From Tolumonas lignilytica (GTDB lineage Bacteria > Pseudomonadota > Gammaproteobacteria > Enterobacterales > Aeromonadaceae): DNA of 64,000 nt. The notes beneath the pieces are model-generated. The model did not search any database. It was not told the DNA's origin and worked only from the letters and a program-made list of their open reading frames with translations. The stretch is taken from positions 2,972,501-3,036,500 of the forward strand of contig NZ_AZUK01000001.1 in assembly GCF_000527035.1 (NCBI RefSeq). Reading direction: 5' to 3'. Positions 8,208 through 18,860 of this stretch are shown here, in pieces; within the stretch, counting starts at the first letter, position 1, and the number at the start of each line of letters is the position of its first letter. The position numbers and the translations under genes are program-made.

Positions 8208-11156
8208 TCAGGATTTGGCTAAGTATTCCTGTTCCAGTAATTGCGTGAATTCATGAGACGGGATGGGTTTACTGCGCAGATACCCCTGAAAATAATCACA
8301 CTGCAGTCGGCAAAGCATATCTAATTGCTCGGTGGTTTCCACACCTTCGGCTAACACCCGGAACTTCAGCACTTGTGCCAGACTCACAATACAGGAGACC
8401 AGAGCCTGATCCCGGTTGTCATCGGCCAGTCGGTTGATGAATGAACGATCCAGTTTGACCTCATTCACCGGTAACGATTTCAGATAGGCCAGCGAGGAAT
8501 ATCCGGTACCAAAATCGTCAATCGACAAACTGATGCCTAACTGGCGCAAGTGTTGCATTTTATCAATGGTATCCTGCAGGTTTTCCAGCACTACCGATTC
8601 GGTAATTTCCAACATCAAATGCTGTGCGGGCATTTGAGTATTTTCCAGCAGCCACTCCATCTGATTCACAAAGTCATGGCAGTGGAACTGACGCGCACTG
8701 ACGTTAACCGATAAATTAGGTAACAACAGTCCGTTATCTTGCCAATACACAAATTGGGAACAAGCCTGTTTCAAAACCCACCAGCCGATATCGTTGATCA
8801 GGCTAGTTTCTTCGGCTATAGGAATAAAATCACCCGGCGGGATCAGCTTTCCCTGATGTTCCCAGCGAATCAGCACTTCGGCGCCGACTAGCTTTCCGCT
8901 TCGTGTTTCATACTGTGGCTGGTAATGCAGACGGAACTCATTGGCCGCAAGCGCATTGCGTAACTTGATATTCAGCTCAAGTCGTTTTCTGATTTCATCT
9001 GCCACATCTTCGGTAAAGAAGGCAAATTGCCCGCGGTTATTTAGCTTGGCTGTGTGTGAGGCGGTTTCTACCTGTTTCAGTAATTCCAACGGCTCTGTAT
9101 CCGTCCGGAACAGCGTAATGCCCAGCGTACAGGTGACGTGTAATGAAATGCCATTCAGCAGATAAGGCGTTTGAAATAGCCCTAACAACTGATTGGCAAT
9201 GAATTCGCAATGGATCTTGGCCGCGACGTCACTTTGTCCTAATGAGGGGGCGATTAACAACAGTTGGTCGGAAGAGATCCGGGCCAGATAATAATTGGGA
9301 TAGTTCTGCTGCAGGCGTTGAACCATTTTGATGAGCAAGAGATCGCCATAGGCATGGCCGAGCGAGTCATTGATATTCTTGAAATTATCGACGTCGAGCA
9401 ATAATAACCCGTTGGTTTCTCCGCTTCGGTGTGCACTGGCAATGGTTTCGGTCAGTTTTTCCAGCAACGAACGACGGTTGGGCAGGCTGGTCAGATCGTC
9501 GGTGTAGGCCAAGCGTTCAATTTGTGCTTCGGTGCTGCGCTGTTCCGCCAGATCTTCAAATGCACAGACATATTGCCGAACAATGCCATACTCCATAATG
9601 GCATTGACTTTGAGGTTAACCGGGAAATAGAAGCCACTACTTCTTACTAACCGTTCTTCACCCTGCCAGTATCCCTCATCTTCTATTGCGCTGAGCAGGG
9701 TATTAAAAAAGTCATCCCCATAATAGCTGGGGCGCAGCATCCGGAAATGCTTGTCCAATACCTGCGCTTCACTGTAGCCGGTGATGCTGCAGAATGCCGG
9801 ATTGACACGCTCAATGTAGCCGTGTTGGTTAATAACCAGCATGGCTAGCTGATGATGATCAAAGGCGGTATCGGCCGTTTTCAGTTGATGCTTCAGTGTC
9901 TGATACTGTAATTCAGCCTGAATTCTGACTTGTATCAGCGCAAAAACCTGCATGATATTGGCGTAATTTTCAGGGAGATCATGGAAAAACAATAAAGCGA
10001 TCCCTGAAAGTTTGTTGTCTTCACTCTTCAGTGCTTGTGCCAGACACCAATGCTCATTTTGTAGCAGTTGCCGCGGGATCGATTCTTCATCCCACACCAT
10101 AAGTCCATTTTGTAACAGTTGCTTGCGCAGGCTGTAGCTAAACTCCATGACTGGAGGAAGAAAACCGCTGACCGAAGGGCAGGGTTGAATATAACCCGGT
10201 AATTCCGATGGCATGGCGATGATGCAACGCTCGGCTCCCGTCTGTTTTTGTAGCACGGATTGCACGTCGGCGAAAAAATCAGCGCCCTGTAAGGCGGCCG
10301 TCTTGGTATTAAAATGATGCAGCCAATCATCAAATTGCCCCGGGAGGGCCAGCGGAGCCGGGGTCGCCGAAGACGCAGGGGCTGGTAAGTCGTGCATGGT
10401 CAGCAATGTGGCCGCAGTTTGTGCAAACTGGAATAACTCAGGGGCGAAGCTATCCTGTAATTGTCGGTATTCGAGCGTCAATACGCCGCAAAGTTGGCGA
10501 TCGATCCGGAGTGCGGAATCTAAACGGGCGAGAATACCGCTGTCTTTGTAGTAGTTTTGCCCAACCAGAAGCGGCTGGTGGTGAATATCTGAAAAGCCAA
10601 GCTGTTGGCGAATATCCAAGGCCCGTTGATAGCGTCTGTCGACCGGTTGCGCACGCGGGAGGGTTTCATTGCCACTGACAAAGATCGGGATCAGCGTTTG
10701 CTGTTGCAATTGCCAGACAATCAGGCGATCGCAGCCGGAATAATAAATTAGCGTTTCCAGTAACTTGCGATTGCGTTCCGGGCCAGATAAGCCCACTACG
10801 GATTTCTCCAGCTCCAGTACCGCCAGACCCTGTACCGGCATGGCGTGGATATCGGGTTTTGCAAAAATGAGCCAATGTCCGGTGTCGGTTGGCGTGACAT
10901 TCAGTTGCCAGGTTGTATCATCAAGCGAAAGCGAGTGAGTCTGTTGCCGATGTCGGCTGAATAGAGCGTTCAGTTGTTGTGCATAAGGGGCTGGCAGTTG
11001 GTCCGGCCACTGCATCTCGGGTTGCGGCAATAACGACACAGGGACAGGGTCTTGTGTATTTGCCGGTTTAATTTGTCGGGTAGCAGAATTCCATAGCAGG
11101 AAACAACCGGTAGCGGTTTTGTCGTTGGCTACAATTGGAGTGTCTAAAAAATTCAT
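8208..11156 (-). CDS. PAS/degenerate GGDEF/EAL cyclic-di-GMP phosphodiesterase
   Basis: This 982-residue cytoplasmic sensor protein is predicted to hydrolyse c-di-GMP. In order it has N-terminal regions with GAF-like character (about residues 80-440), a PAS domain (about 450-560, with [13 protein letters not shown]), a GGDEF domain (about 575-735) and an EAL domain (about 745-975). The cyclase motif is SSDQL instead of GGDEF, so diguanylate cyclase activity is probably lost. The EAL domain keeps EVLIRW, the Asn of NVSARQF, the LEITES glutamate, [16 protein letters not shown] and EGVET, so phosphodiesterase activity is likely retained. The frame extends to 11219, but the ATG at 11156 has an AGGA upstream and gives a sensible start. 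No membrane helix is visible. The ligand is unknown. Confidence 0.88.
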   Translation of the reverse strand: MNFLDTPIVANDKTATGCFLLWNSATRQIKPANTQDPVPVSLLPQPEMQWPDQLPAPYAQQLNALFSRHRQQTHSLSLDDTTWQLNVTPTDTGHWLIFAKPDIHAMPVQGLAVLELEKSVVGLSGPERNRKLLETLIYYSGCDRLIVWQLQQQTLIPIFVSGNETLPRAQPVDRRYQRALDIRQQLGFSDIHHQPLLVGQNYYKDSGILARLDSALRIDRQLCGVLTLEYRQLQDSFAPELFQFAQTAATLLTMHDLPAPASSATPAPLALPGQFDDWLHHFNTKTAALQGADFFADVQSVLQKQTGAERCIIAMPSELPGYIQPCPSVSGFLPPVMEFSYSLRKQLLQNGLMVWDEESIPRQLLQNEHWCLAQALKSEDNKLSGIALLFFHDLPENYANIMQVFALIQVRIQAELQYQTLKHQLKTADTAFDHHQLAMLVINQHGYIERVNPAFCSITGYSEAQVLDKHFRMLRPSYYGDDFFNTLLSAIEDEGYWQGEERLVRSSGFYFPVNLKVNAIMEYGIVRQYVCAFEDLAEQRSTEAQIERLAYTDDLTSLPNRRSLLEKLTETIASAHRSGETNGLLLLDVDNFKNINDSLGHAYGDLLLIKMVQRLQQNYPNYYLARISSDQLLLIAPSLGQSDVAAKIHCEFIANQLLGLFQTPYLLNGISLHVTCTLGITLFRTDTEPLELLKQVETASHTAKLNNRGQFAFFTEDVADEIRKRLELNIKLRNALAANEFRLHYQPQYETRSGKLVGAEVLIRWEHQGKLIPPGDFIPIAEETSLINDIGWWVLKQACSQFVYWQDNGLLLPNLSVNVSARQFHCHDFVNQMEWLLENTQMPAQHLMLEITESVVLENLQDTIDKMQHLRQLGISLSIDDFGTGYSSLAYLKSLPVNEVKLDRSFINRLADDNRDQALVSCIVSLAQVLKFRVLAEGVETTEQLDMLCRLQCDYFQGYLRSKPIPSHEFTQLLEQEYLAKS

Positions 11157-11288
11157 ACAAAACAATATCCTGCGCACATTCTTTAAAGAATAGCCTAAAA
11201 CGGCAAAAGCACAACCCAAGACAAAAATTACTTGATATTTATATTAGGCAAATCTAAATTAAAGCCATTCATTATCAGGGGATCTAAA

Positions 11289-12998
11289 ATGACAAAAATT
11301 GTAATTATCGGTGGGGTTGCCGGTGGTGCATCGGCGGCAGCCCGAGCTCGCCGTCTGTCAGAAGACGCTGAAATTTTGATGCTGGAGCGCGGCGAGTTTA
11401 TTTCTTTTGCTAACTGTGGATTACCTTATCACGTCAGCGGTGATATTACGCAACGCGAAGCCTTATTATTGCAGACGCCACAGAGTTTTAAGTCTCGTTT
11501 TAATGTTGATGTCAGGGTGTTTTCAGAAGTTATCGCGGTCGATCGTCAACGCAAGGTTCTGACGGTCAAGAACCTGCTGACCGATGAAGAGTATCAGGAG
11601 TCTTACGACAAGTTATTACTGAGCCCGGGTGCAGCCCCGATCCGTCCGCCTATTCCTGGCATTCATAGCGCCAATACCTTCAGTCTGCGTAATATTCCTG
11701 ATATGGATCGCATTCTTGCTGCCATTTCAGTGAATAAACCTAAGCACGCTACTGTTGTCGGTGGTGGTTTCATCGGGTTGGAAATGGTGGAGGCATTACA
11801 TCAGCGTGGCATCGCTGTCACACTGTTGGAGTTATCCTCTCAGGTGATGGCACCGGTTGATCCGGAAATGGCCAATTTTGTTCATCAGGTACTGGTACAG
11901 CAACACACCGATCTGCGTTTAAATACAGGCCTGACAGCCATTACTGAAATTCCGGTGGTTGTCTCTGAACCCGATGCTACCGATGATTATGTGGAGCATC
12001 CAGATGCGGCCAATCATCTGGAATTGACCTTGAGCACCGGAGAGAAACTGGTTACCGGTCTGGTGATCCTGGCGATCGGGGTGAAACCAGAAACGGTACT
12101 GGCGTCTGCTGCCGGGCTGGAGTTAGGCCCTCGGGGCGGGATCAAAGTCGATGAAGGCATGCGCACCAGTGACCCGGATATCTATGCGGTCGGCGATGCG
12201 GTTGAAACGCCGGATTTTGTCACCGCACAGCCGGCCTTGATCCCGTTAGCGGGCCCGGCGAACCGTCAGGGTCGTATTGCGGCAGATAATATGCTGGGGC
12301 GTGATGAACAATATCAACGCACACAAGGCACAGCCATCTGCAAGGTTTTTGATTTTGCTATTGCCAGCACAGGTCACAGTGAAAAGAGCTTGAAACGTCT
12401 GGGCCGTGCGTATGAAAAAGTCTATGTGCATCCAGGCAACCATGCCGGTTATTATCCTGGTGCATTCCCGGTCAGCTTCAAATTGATCTTTGACCCGACA
12501 ACAGGACAAATTCTGGGCGGTCAGGCCTTCGGTAAAGAAGGGGTTGATAAGCGGATCGATGTCTTAGCCGTAGCAATGCGTGCCGGATTGAAGGTGCAGG
12601 ATCTGGAACATCTGGAACTGACCTACGCACCGCCTTTCGGTTCTGCGCGCGATGTCATCAACCAGGCGGGCATGGTGGCGACAAATATTATCAAAGGTGA
12701 TGAGCGAGTCTGTCATGTCGAGGATGTTTTAAACATCACCGAAGCGCAATTCCTGCTGGATGTGCGGAATCCGGGCGAACTGACCAACATCGGTGCTATT
12801 CCCGGTGCCGTCAATATTCCAGTGGATCAATTGCGTCAGCGCTTGGCTGAATTACCGAAAGACAAGGAAATTCTCATTACTTGTCAGGTTGGTTTACGCG
12901 GTCATGTTGCCTATCGCCTGTTGGCCAACAACGGTTTCACTGCCCGTAATTTATCCGGTGGTTATAAAACTTATCATATGACGACAGCCCAGTTTTAA
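11289..12998 (+). CDS. CoA-disulfide reductase / rhodanese fusion flavoprotein
   Basis: This is a pyridine-nucleotide-disulfide oxidoreductase of the CoA-disulfide reductase isoform class, fused to a rhodanese domain. Such enzymes reduce CoA disulfide, CoA persulfide or polysulfide with NAD(P)H. The FAD-binding GGVAGGASAAARARR lies at the N-terminus, and the single redox cysteine is in FANCGLPYH near residue 43. The NADH-binding GGGFIGLEM is near residue 160, and TSDPDIYAVGDA is the second FAD motif. The C-terminal rhodanese domain (about 475-569) has the active cysteine loop CQVGLRG. The ATG at 11289 follows AGGGGA; the frame reaches back to 11232. A terminator follows. Confidence 0.9.
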   Translation: MTKIVIIGGVAGGASAAARARRLSEDAEILMLERGEFISFANCGLPYHVSGDITQREALLLQTPQSFKSRFNVDVRVFSEVIAVDRQRKVLTVKNLLTDEEYQESYDKLLLSPGAAPIRPPIPGIHSANTFSLRNIPDMDRILAAISVNKPKHATVVGGGFIGLEMVEALHQRGIAVTLLELSSQVMAPVDPEMANFVHQVLVQQHTDLRLNTGLTAITEIPVVVSEPDATDDYVEHPDAANHLELTLSTGEKLVTGLVILAIGVKPETVLASAAGLELGPRGGIKVDEGMRTSDPDIYAVGDAVETPDFVTAQPALIPLAGPANRQGRIAADNMLGRDEQYQRTQGTAICKVFDFAIASTGHSEKSLKRLGRAYEKVYVHPGNHAGYYPGAFPVSFKLIFDPTTGQILGGQAFGKEGVDKRIDVLAVAMRAGLKVQDLEHLELTYAPPFGSARDVINQAGMVATNIIKGDERVCHVEDVLNITEAQFLLDVRNPGELTNIGAIPGAVNIPVDQLRQRLAELPKDKEILITCQVGLRGHVAYRLLANNGFTARNLSGGYKTYHMTTAQF

Positions 12999-13016
12999 TC
13001 CAGGCTGGCAGGAATG

Positions 13017-13045
13017 AAAAAGGCGACCTTGAGTCGCCTTTTTTT
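13017..13045 (+). terminator. Intrinsic terminator after the CoA-disulfide reductase gene
   Basis: The stem AAAGGCGAC with GTCGCCTTT has a 5-base loop and a run of seven T residues. It ends against the stop codon of the convergent transporter gene. Confidence 0.88.
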
Positions 13046-13046
13046 G

Positions 13047-14021
13047 TTACTCGGTCGCACGTTTTGCGTAGCGTTGGGCTAATACAGCACAAATCATCAA
13101 TTGAACCTGATGGAACAGCATGAGGGGCAGCAGTATCGGCCCCAGATGTGCACCTGCAAACAATACTTTTGCCATCGGCACGCCGCTGACCAGACTTTTC
13201 TTGGAACCACAGAAGACAATGGTGATTTCATCCGGTAGCGGGAAACCCAAGCTGCGGCTCAGTAATCGGGAACTGCTCAATACAATGCCCAGGATCACCA
13301 GACAAGCGACCAGCAAGCCGAATAAGGCGATGAGAGGCACGGTCTGCCAAAGATGCTCAATCACCGCAGCGCTGAATGCGGTATACACCACCAGCAAAAT
13401 TGAGCCACGATCCACAATCCCCAGCACCTTTTTATGCTTGGTCACAAAACCACCGATCCACGGTTGCAACAGATGACCCAGTACAAACGGGAAGAGTAAT
13501 TGTAAGAGGATCTTGCTGATGCCGTGCAGATCGGCGGCACCACCACTGCCTTTGGAGAGTACAATACTTACCAGTACGGGGGTGATAAAGATCCCCAGCA
13601 GGCTGGAGGCGGAGGCGCTGCACACCGCCGCCGGCACATTCCCCTTGGCGATAGAGGTGAAGGCGATGGCGGATTGTACGGTAGCCGGTAAACAGCAAAG
13701 ATAGAGGATGCCCTGATAAATCACGGGCCCGACGAGTGGTGTCAGCACGGGTTGCAGCAACAGTCCTACAATGGGAAAAAACAGGAAGGTCAGGCTCATG
13801 ACTAACAGATGCAGCCGCCAATGCGTGATCCCGGCCAAGATTGCTCCCCGTGATAATTTGGCACCATGCAGGAAAAAAAGCAGTGCAATGGCGATGTCTG
13901 CCACATGATTAAAAATAACGGCTGTTGTACCGTGGCAGGGAAATAAACTGGCGAGCGTCACGGTGCTGATCAGTAGCAGTGTGAAACGATCGGGGAAGAG
14001 ACGAGATAATCGGCTGAGCAT
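13047..14021 (-). CDS. Bile acid:sodium symporter-like transporter (YfeH type)
   Basis: This 324-residue integral membrane protein of the bile-acid/sodium symporter superfamily has about nine to ten hydrophobic helices. It resembles the YfeH/SBF-like subgroup of unknown substrate. Visible family features are the N-terminal HGAKLSRGAIL, the ATVQSAIAFTSIAKGN segment at the broken helix crossover, and FCGSKKSLVSGVPMA near the C-terminus. It is transcribed divergently from an AraC-type regulator 79 bases away, which probably controls it. The substrate cannot be read from the sequence. Confidence 0.85.
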   Translation of the reverse strand: MLSRLSRLFPDRFTLLLISTVTLASLFPCHGTTAVIFNHVADIAIALLFFLHGAKLSRGAILAGITHWRLHLLVMSLTFLFFPIVGLLLQPVLTPLVGPVIYQGILYLCCLPATVQSAIAFTSIAKGNVPAAVCSASASSLLGIFITPVLVSIVLSKGSGGAADLHGISKILLQLLFPFVLGHLLQPWIGGFVTKHKKVLGIVDRGSILLVVYTAFSAAVIEHLWQTVPLIALFGLLVACLVILGIVLSSSRLLSRSLGFPLPDEITIVFCGSKKSLVSGVPMAKVLFAGAHLGPILLPLMLFHQVQLMICAVLAQRYAKRATE

Positions 14022-14100
14022 AACCTGTTCCTGTTGTTAATCTTTTCGGAAATACTTTAAGCTTTCTGTTAATGCCCAGCTAACGATAAAAAGTCATTTT

Positions 14101-14892
14101 ATGTCGACAAAAGGACATCCTGTCCGCACTGAGCGGATCGTTCCTGATATAGAGCAATTGCCGCGACCTGTTTATGCAAGGAATGAGTCTGTAGCCCGTG
14201 ATTCCCAGACGGTATGGCATCAGCATGACTGGGTTCAGGTGTCTTATGTCATTCACGGGATGCTGACCGTTTACACCGAGCACAGTAGTTATGTGGCGCC
14301 GCCGATGTGGGCAGTCTGGATACCGAAAGGGGTACGGCATCAAGTGGTCACGTCTGACCGAGTGGAAATGCGGGGGCTTTACATCGAATCCGGCCAAGTA
14401 CATCCGCTAGAGCAGGACAATGAATGTCGTGTTTTAGAGATCACTCCGTTATTACGCGAATTGATCTGCAGTTTTTGTACTCTGCCCGTGATGTATGACC
14501 CCGCCAGTGAGGATGGTCGCTTAGTTCAGGTCATGTTGGATCAATTAAAAGTAGCGAGACCGGTTTCGCTGTCATTACCGATGCCGACCGATCCGCGCTT
14601 AATACGGCTATGTCACGAATTACAATTACATCCTGACGATAAGCGCACCTTGGTCGTTTGGGGTAATCTGTTAGGGGCATCGGAGAAAACACTGACACGG
14701 CTTTTTCTGAAACAAACGGGTTTATCGTTTCGTCGCTGGCGTCAGCGTTTGCGGCTGTTCAGCGCATTGCGTCGTTTAGAGCAAGGTGAAAAAGTCACGC
14801 AGGTGGCGCTGGCCTGCGGTTATGATTCAACCTCGTCCTTTATTGCGGCATTCAAGATCCAGTTCGGTATTACGCCGAGTGAAGTTTTTTAG
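14101..14892 (+). CDS. AraC-family regulator with N-terminal cupin sensor
   Basis: This 263-residue transcription factor has a cupin-like ligand domain at about residues 25-125 (QHDWVQVSYVIHG and WIPKGVRHQV) and two AraC helix-turn-helix motifs at about 165-262. The second HTH is recognisable by VTQVALACGYDSTSSFIAAF followed by the GITPSEVF end. It resembles the NimR/YeaM group, in which the gene lies next to the transporter it regulates. Here the divergent neighbour is the YfeH-like transporter, so local control is a reasonable inference. The ATG at 14101 has no strong ribosome site. Confidence 0.85.
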   Translation: MSTKGHPVRTERIVPDIEQLPRPVYARNESVARDSQTVWHQHDWVQVSYVIHGMLTVYTEHSSYVAPPMWAVWIPKGVRHQVVTSDRVEMRGLYIESGQVHPLEQDNECRVLEITPLLRELICSFCTLPVMYDPASEDGRLVQVMLDQLKVARPVSLSLPMPTDPRLIRLCHELQLHPDDKRTLVVWGNLLGASEKTLTRLFLKQTGLSFRRWRQRLRLFSALRRLEQGEKVTQVALACGYDSTSSFIAAFKIQFGITPSEVF

Positions 14893-14900
14893 CGCCCAAT

Positions 14901-14930
14901 AAAAAAGCATCCGGTCGAAACCGGATGCTT
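14901..14930 (-). terminator. Intrinsic terminator of the gab genes
   Basis: The 10-bp stem AAGCATCCGG with CCGGATGCTT is preceded on the plus strand by AAAA, which gives a U-tail on the minus strand. It lies just downstream of gabT and can also block read-through from the AraC gene. Confidence 0.8.
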
Positions 14931-14953
14931 GGCTTATGGACATGGAGGAGAGA

Positions 14954-16231
14954 TTAAATCAGTTCGTTGATCACGCTTTTCAGTAATGCCATGCCTTCAT
15001 CAACGATGTTCATTTCGGTGGTTAGCGGCGGTAAGAAACGGATCACGTTGGCACGTGTACCGCAAGACAAGAGGATCAACCCTTTTTCAGCCGCCTTGGC
15101 ACAAATGGCTTTGGTCAGGTCTGAATCTGGTTTGCTCATGTCGCCATTTTTCACCAGCTCCAGCGCCACCATAGCGCCCAGATTGCGGATGTCTCCCACA
15201 ATAGCGGGGTGTTCTGCCCGGATATCTTTCAGATGATTGACCATCCGCTCACCGATCGCCAGTGCACGATCGCAGAGTTTTTCTTCTTCGATGACATCAA
15301 AAACGGCAAGACCGGCAGTGGTGCCCAGCGGTGAACCAGCGTAAGTACCACCCAGACCACCTGGCTGTGGGGCATCCATGATCTCGGCTTTCCCTACCAC
15401 GGCGGAGATTGGGAAACCACCGCCCAACCCTTTGGCCATCGTGACCAGATCCGCTTCGATGCCGGCATATTCATGCGCAAACATACGGCCTGTGCGGGCA
15501 AAACCGGTCTGGATTTCATCACAGATCAGCATGATGCCTTTCTGATCGCACAGCTCACGCAATTTTTGCAGGAAAGAGACAGGGGCAGGATAGAATCCGC
15601 CTTCACCTTGTATACATTCAATAATGATGGCTGCCACCCGATTCGGGTCGATGTCGCATTTGAAGCGCTGATTCAGCTCTTCAAAGCTGGCTTCTTCCGA
15701 AATACCCAGCAATGGATTCGGGTAGGCAACATGAAAAATTTCTGCCGGGAAGGGGCCGAAACCAGCTTTGTACGGTTGCACCTTACCAGTCAGACCGACA
15801 GTCAGCAGGGTACGACCATGGAAGCCGCCGTTGAAAGCAATGATGCCAGAGCGGCCAGTGTAAGAGCGAGCAATCTTGACGGCATTTTCAACGGCTTCAG
15901 CGCCAGTGGTGACAAACATCGCTTTTTTCGGTGTGTTACCCGGTACGGCCTTAACCAGCTTTTCAGCCAGTTTTACGGCTGATTCGTAAGGCGTGACGGT
16001 CATGCAGGTATGACTGAAGTTATCCAGCTGTGCTTTGACTGCTGAGACGACTTTCGGATGACTGTGACCGGTGTTGACGACGGCAATACCGGCACCGAAA
16101 TCGATATAGCGTTTTCCTTCTACATCCCACAGTTCGGCATTTTTCGCCTTGGCGACGTAGATACCATAGGCATTGCCTTCACCACGAGCAAAAGCAGCTT
16201 GTTTACGTTGTTGCAGTTCAGCGTTATTCAT
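14954..16231 (-). CDS. gabT: 4-aminobutyrate aminotransferase
   Basis: GabT transfers the amino group of GABA to 2-oxoglutarate, giving succinate semialdehyde and glutamate. The 425-residue protein is a class III PLP aminotransferase. VTTGAEAVENAVKIAR and FNGGFHGRT form part of the PLP pocket, CDEIQTGFARTG supplies the Asp that contacts the pyridine nitrogen, and MAKGLGGGFP carries the Schiff-base lysine. The start ATG at 16231 follows AGGAG. It lies 41 bases downstream of gabD in the same orientation, so the product of this enzyme feeds directly into its operon partner. Confidence 0.95.
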   Translation of the reverse strand: MNNAELQQRKQAAFARGEGNAYGIYVAKAKNAELWDVEGKRYIDFGAGIAVVNTGHSHPKVVSAVKAQLDNFSHTCMTVTPYESAVKLAEKLVKAVPGNTPKKAMFVTTGAEAVENAVKIARSYTGRSGIIAFNGGFHGRTLLTVGLTGKVQPYKAGFGPFPAEIFHVAYPNPLLGISEEASFEELNQRFKCDIDPNRVAAIIIECIQGEGGFYPAPVSFLQKLRELCDQKGIMLICDEIQTGFARTGRMFAHEYAGIEADLVTMAKGLGGGFPISAVVGKAEIMDAPQPGGLGGTYAGSPLGTTAGLAVFDVIEEEKLCDRALAIGERMVNHLKDIRAEHPAIVGDIRNLGAMVALELVKNGDMSKPDSDLTKAICAKAAEKGLILLSCGTRANVIRFLPPLTTEMNIVDEGMALLKSVINELI

Positions 16232-16272
16232 TGGTAACTCCTTCTAACTATGCAGTCAAATTCCGTTCAGAC

Positions 16273-17736
16273 TCAGTGCAGACCGCCCATACAGAGGTAT
16301 TTAATTTCGGTAAATTCTTCGATGCCATATTTTGAGCCTTCACGGCCCAGCCCCGACTCTTTCACACCACCAAACGGGGCGACTTCGGTGGAAATACCAC
16401 CTTCGTTGATCCCGACCATGCCATATTCCAGTGCTTCTGATACCCGCCAGATCCGGCTGATATTCTGGCTGTAGAAATAGGCCGCAAGCCCGAAGGGGGT
16501 ATCATTCGCCATGGCAATCGCTTCGGCTTCGGTAGAAAAACGGAACAGGGGAGCAACCGGTCCAAAAATTTCCGAGTGGAAAATTTTCATGTCACTGGTG
16601 ACTTCCTTCAACACGGTTGGCTGGTAGAAATTGTCGCCGGCAGGGTGTACTGAGCCACCGCACATAACTTTGGCACCCCGCGTGACCGCATCAGAAACCA
16701 GATGTTGTACCTTATGCATCGCAGCCTGATTGATTAACGGGCCAATGGTGGAACCCGCTTCCGTGCCTAGGCCTACTTTCAGTTTTTTCACAGCGGCCAC
16801 CAGCTTCTCGGCAAACTGTTCATAGATACTGTCTTGTACCAGGATCCGGTTTGCGCAAATGCAGGTCTGCCCAGCGTTACGGTATTTAGACACCATCAAA
16901 CCGGCAATGGCTGCGTCGATATCGGCATCATCAAACACGATAAACGGTGCGTTACCGCCCAGCTCCAGACCCAGTTTTTTTACGGTTGCGGCGCATTGGC
17001 TCATCAATTGCTTACCAACGGGTGTTGACCCGGTAAACGTGAGTTTGCGAACGCGGCTATCTCCGCAGAAGACTTGACCAATTTCAGCTGCCTTACGGCT
17101 AATAATGACTTGGAATACATCTTCTGGAATACCGGCCTGATGCGCCAGGGTGACCAATGCCAGTGCAGACAACGGTGTTTCATCGGAGGGCTTCACCACG
17201 ATGGTGCATCCAGCACCAAGAGCGGGCGCCACTTTGCGCGTGATCATGGCATTCGGAAAATTCCAAGGCGTGATGGCCGCCACCACACCGATGCCTTGTT
17301 TGAGGGTCAAGATGCGGCGGTCGCCACTGGCAGCAGGGATGATATCGCCGTATACACGTTTGGTTTCTTCGGCAAACCATTCGATGTAGGCGGCACCATA
17401 AGCAATTTCACCTTTCGCTTCGGCGAGCGGTTTACCCTGTTCCAGCGTCATTAACAGTGCAAGTGCATCCTGGTGTTTCATGATCAAATCAAACCAGCGA
17501 CGCAACAAAACGGCACGCTGTTTGGCTGGTAATGCCTGCCAAGCGGGCAAGGCGGCACTGGCCCGGTCGATGGCACTTAATGCATCACCGGCAGTTTGAT
17601 TATGCAGTGTCGCAATAACAGCACCGGTCGCCGGATTGGTCACAGAAAAGGTTGCACCTACTTTAGGTGTCATCCATTGAGAGGCTTGCCACTGGCAGAA
17701 GGGAGCCAACAAAGGATCGATAGAAGGATAGCGCAT
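16273..17736 (-). CDS. gabD: Succinate-semialdehyde dehydrogenase
   Basis: GabD oxidises succinate semialdehyde to succinate with NAD(P)+, completing GABA breakdown into the TCA cycle. It is a 487-residue aldehyde dehydrogenase. Visible are the cofactor segment TPWNFPNAMITRKVAPALGA, VVKPSDETPLSAL, the general-base motif ELGGNAPFIVF and the catalytic-cysteine motif GQTCICANR. I chose the ATG at 17736, preceded by GGAG at 7-base spacing; the frame runs up to 17811. A LysR-type gene diverges 117 bases upstream. Confidence 0.94.
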   Translation of the reverse strand: MRYPSIDPLLAPFCQWQASQWMTPKVGATFSVTNPATGAVIATLHNQTAGDALSAIDRASAALPAWQALPAKQRAVLLRRWFDLIMKHQDALALLMTLEQGKPLAEAKGEIAYGAAYIEWFAEETKRVYGDIIPAASGDRRILTLKQGIGVVAAITPWNFPNAMITRKVAPALGAGCTIVVKPSDETPLSALALVTLAHQAGIPEDVFQVIISRKAAEIGQVFCGDSRVRKLTFTGSTPVGKQLMSQCAATVKKLGLELGGNAPFIVFDDADIDAAIAGLMVSKYRNAGQTCICANRILVQDSIYEQFAEKLVAAVKKLKVGLGTEAGSTIGPLINQAAMHKVQHLVSDAVTRGAKVMCGGSVHPAGDNFYQPTVLKEVTSDMKIFHSEIFGPVAPLFRFSTEAEAIAMANDTPFGLAAYFYSQNISRIWRVSEALEYGMVGINEGGISTEVAPFGGVKESGLGREGSKYGIEEFTEIKYLCMGGLH

Positions 17737-17853
17737 ACGGAATCTCCGGTGACAATTGGGCCCGTGTGTGTCGGGCTGATATATCCATACTAGCGCGTTA
17801 TACCGTTGCATAAATGACTGACAATCAACTCTTACATTGAGGAAAACAAAACA

Positions 17854-18783
17854 ATGGTGCAGGTTTCACTGATCGAATTAGGGCAAGTCGGCGATTATGA
17901 AATTCGCCTGCTAAAAGTATTCAAGACAGTGGTTGAATGCGGCGGATTCTCAGCAGCCGAAACTGTGTTGAATATCAGCCGGTCTACCATCAGTGTGCAT
18001 ATGGCGAATCTGGAGCATCGTCTCAAGCTGAAGTTGTGCAGTCGGGGGCGCTCTGGGTTTTCTCTCACGGAAGAAGGGGCCATCATTTATGAATCGGTTC
18101 GCCGGTTGTTTTCTCAGTTGGAAGATTTCCGTTCTACCGTCAACGCGTTGCACGTGCAGCTTTCCGGTGAGTTGAAGCTGGTAGCCAGCGATACCATTTG
18201 TTTGGATGAGCGTTGCCGTTTTCCGCAGGTATTGAGTGAATTTTGCCGTCAAGCGCCGGATGTTTTCATGCAGTTTGAAACGGCGCCGATGAGCGATATT
18301 GAGCGGATGATCCTGAACGGCGAGGCGGATGTGGGTTTTATTCCCTATCACCGGAAGCTGGACGGGCTGATTTATCACTCACTCTATGAAGAAACCTGTT
18401 ATCTCTATTGCAGCGACCGTCATCCTCTGTTTATGGAAGAAGACGATGACCAGATCCGTCAGGGTTTGGTGAATTGCCGTTCTGTACAAGCCGGGATCCA
18501 GAGCAATCCGGAAGTAGCTGTGCAGATGGTGGGGTTACAGAAGTCGGCAACGGCTTATTATTATGAAACGCGGGCGACCATGATCCTTTCGGGGGCTTAT
18601 GTCGGTTTCCTGCCGGAACATTATGCTGCCCGCTATGTCGATGAAGGGCGCTTATGCAAGCTGCTACCTCAGGAACGCTCCTATAAGCTGGGCATTGCGG
18701 CAATTACGCATCAATTTGGCCGGCTGAATAAACCGCGTGATTTCTTTATGCGTCTGCTTCAGACCCAGATTGCACGGAGATAA
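17854..18783 (+). CDS. LysR-family regulator beside the gab genes
   Basis: This 309-residue LysR-type regulator has an N-terminal winged helix (about residues 15-75, FKTVVECGGFSAAETVLNISRSTISVHMANLE) and a periplasmic-binding-protein-like effector domain from about 100. It is divergent from gabD and lies beside a polyamine/GABA-type ABC importer. The natural inference is that it responds to GABA, putrescine or a catabolite and activates the neighbouring genes. The short N-terminal extension before the HTH is unusual but modest. GAGG lies at about 12 bases from the ATG. Confidence 0.87.
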   Translation: MVQVSLIELGQVGDYEIRLLKVFKTVVECGGFSAAETVLNISRSTISVHMANLEHRLKLKLCSRGRSGFSLTEEGAIIYESVRRLFSQLEDFRSTVNALHVQLSGELKLVASDTICLDERCRFPQVLSEFCRQAPDVFMQFETAPMSDIERMILNGEADVGFIPYHRKLDGLIYHSLYEETCYLYCSDRHPLFMEEDDDQIRQGLVNCRSVQAGIQSNPEVAVQMVGLQKSATAYYYETRATMILSGAYVGFLPEHYAARYVDEGRLCKLLPQERSYKLGIAAITHQFGRLNKPRDFFMRLLQTQIARR

Positions 18784-18787
18784 AAGC

Positions 18788-18812
18788 TAAAAAAAGCGCC
18801 GCTAGGCGGCGC
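18788..18812 (-). terminator. Intrinsic terminator of the ABC importer operon
   Basis: GCGCCGC pairs with GCGGCGC, and the minus strand ends in a run of at least seven U residues. The hairpin lies about 50 bases beyond the last permease gene and also just after the LysR stop codon. Confidence 0.8.
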
Positions 18813-18860
18813 AATAGGTGGAACTTGCAGAAAGAAATTTGATTAACGACAGGGAACGCA

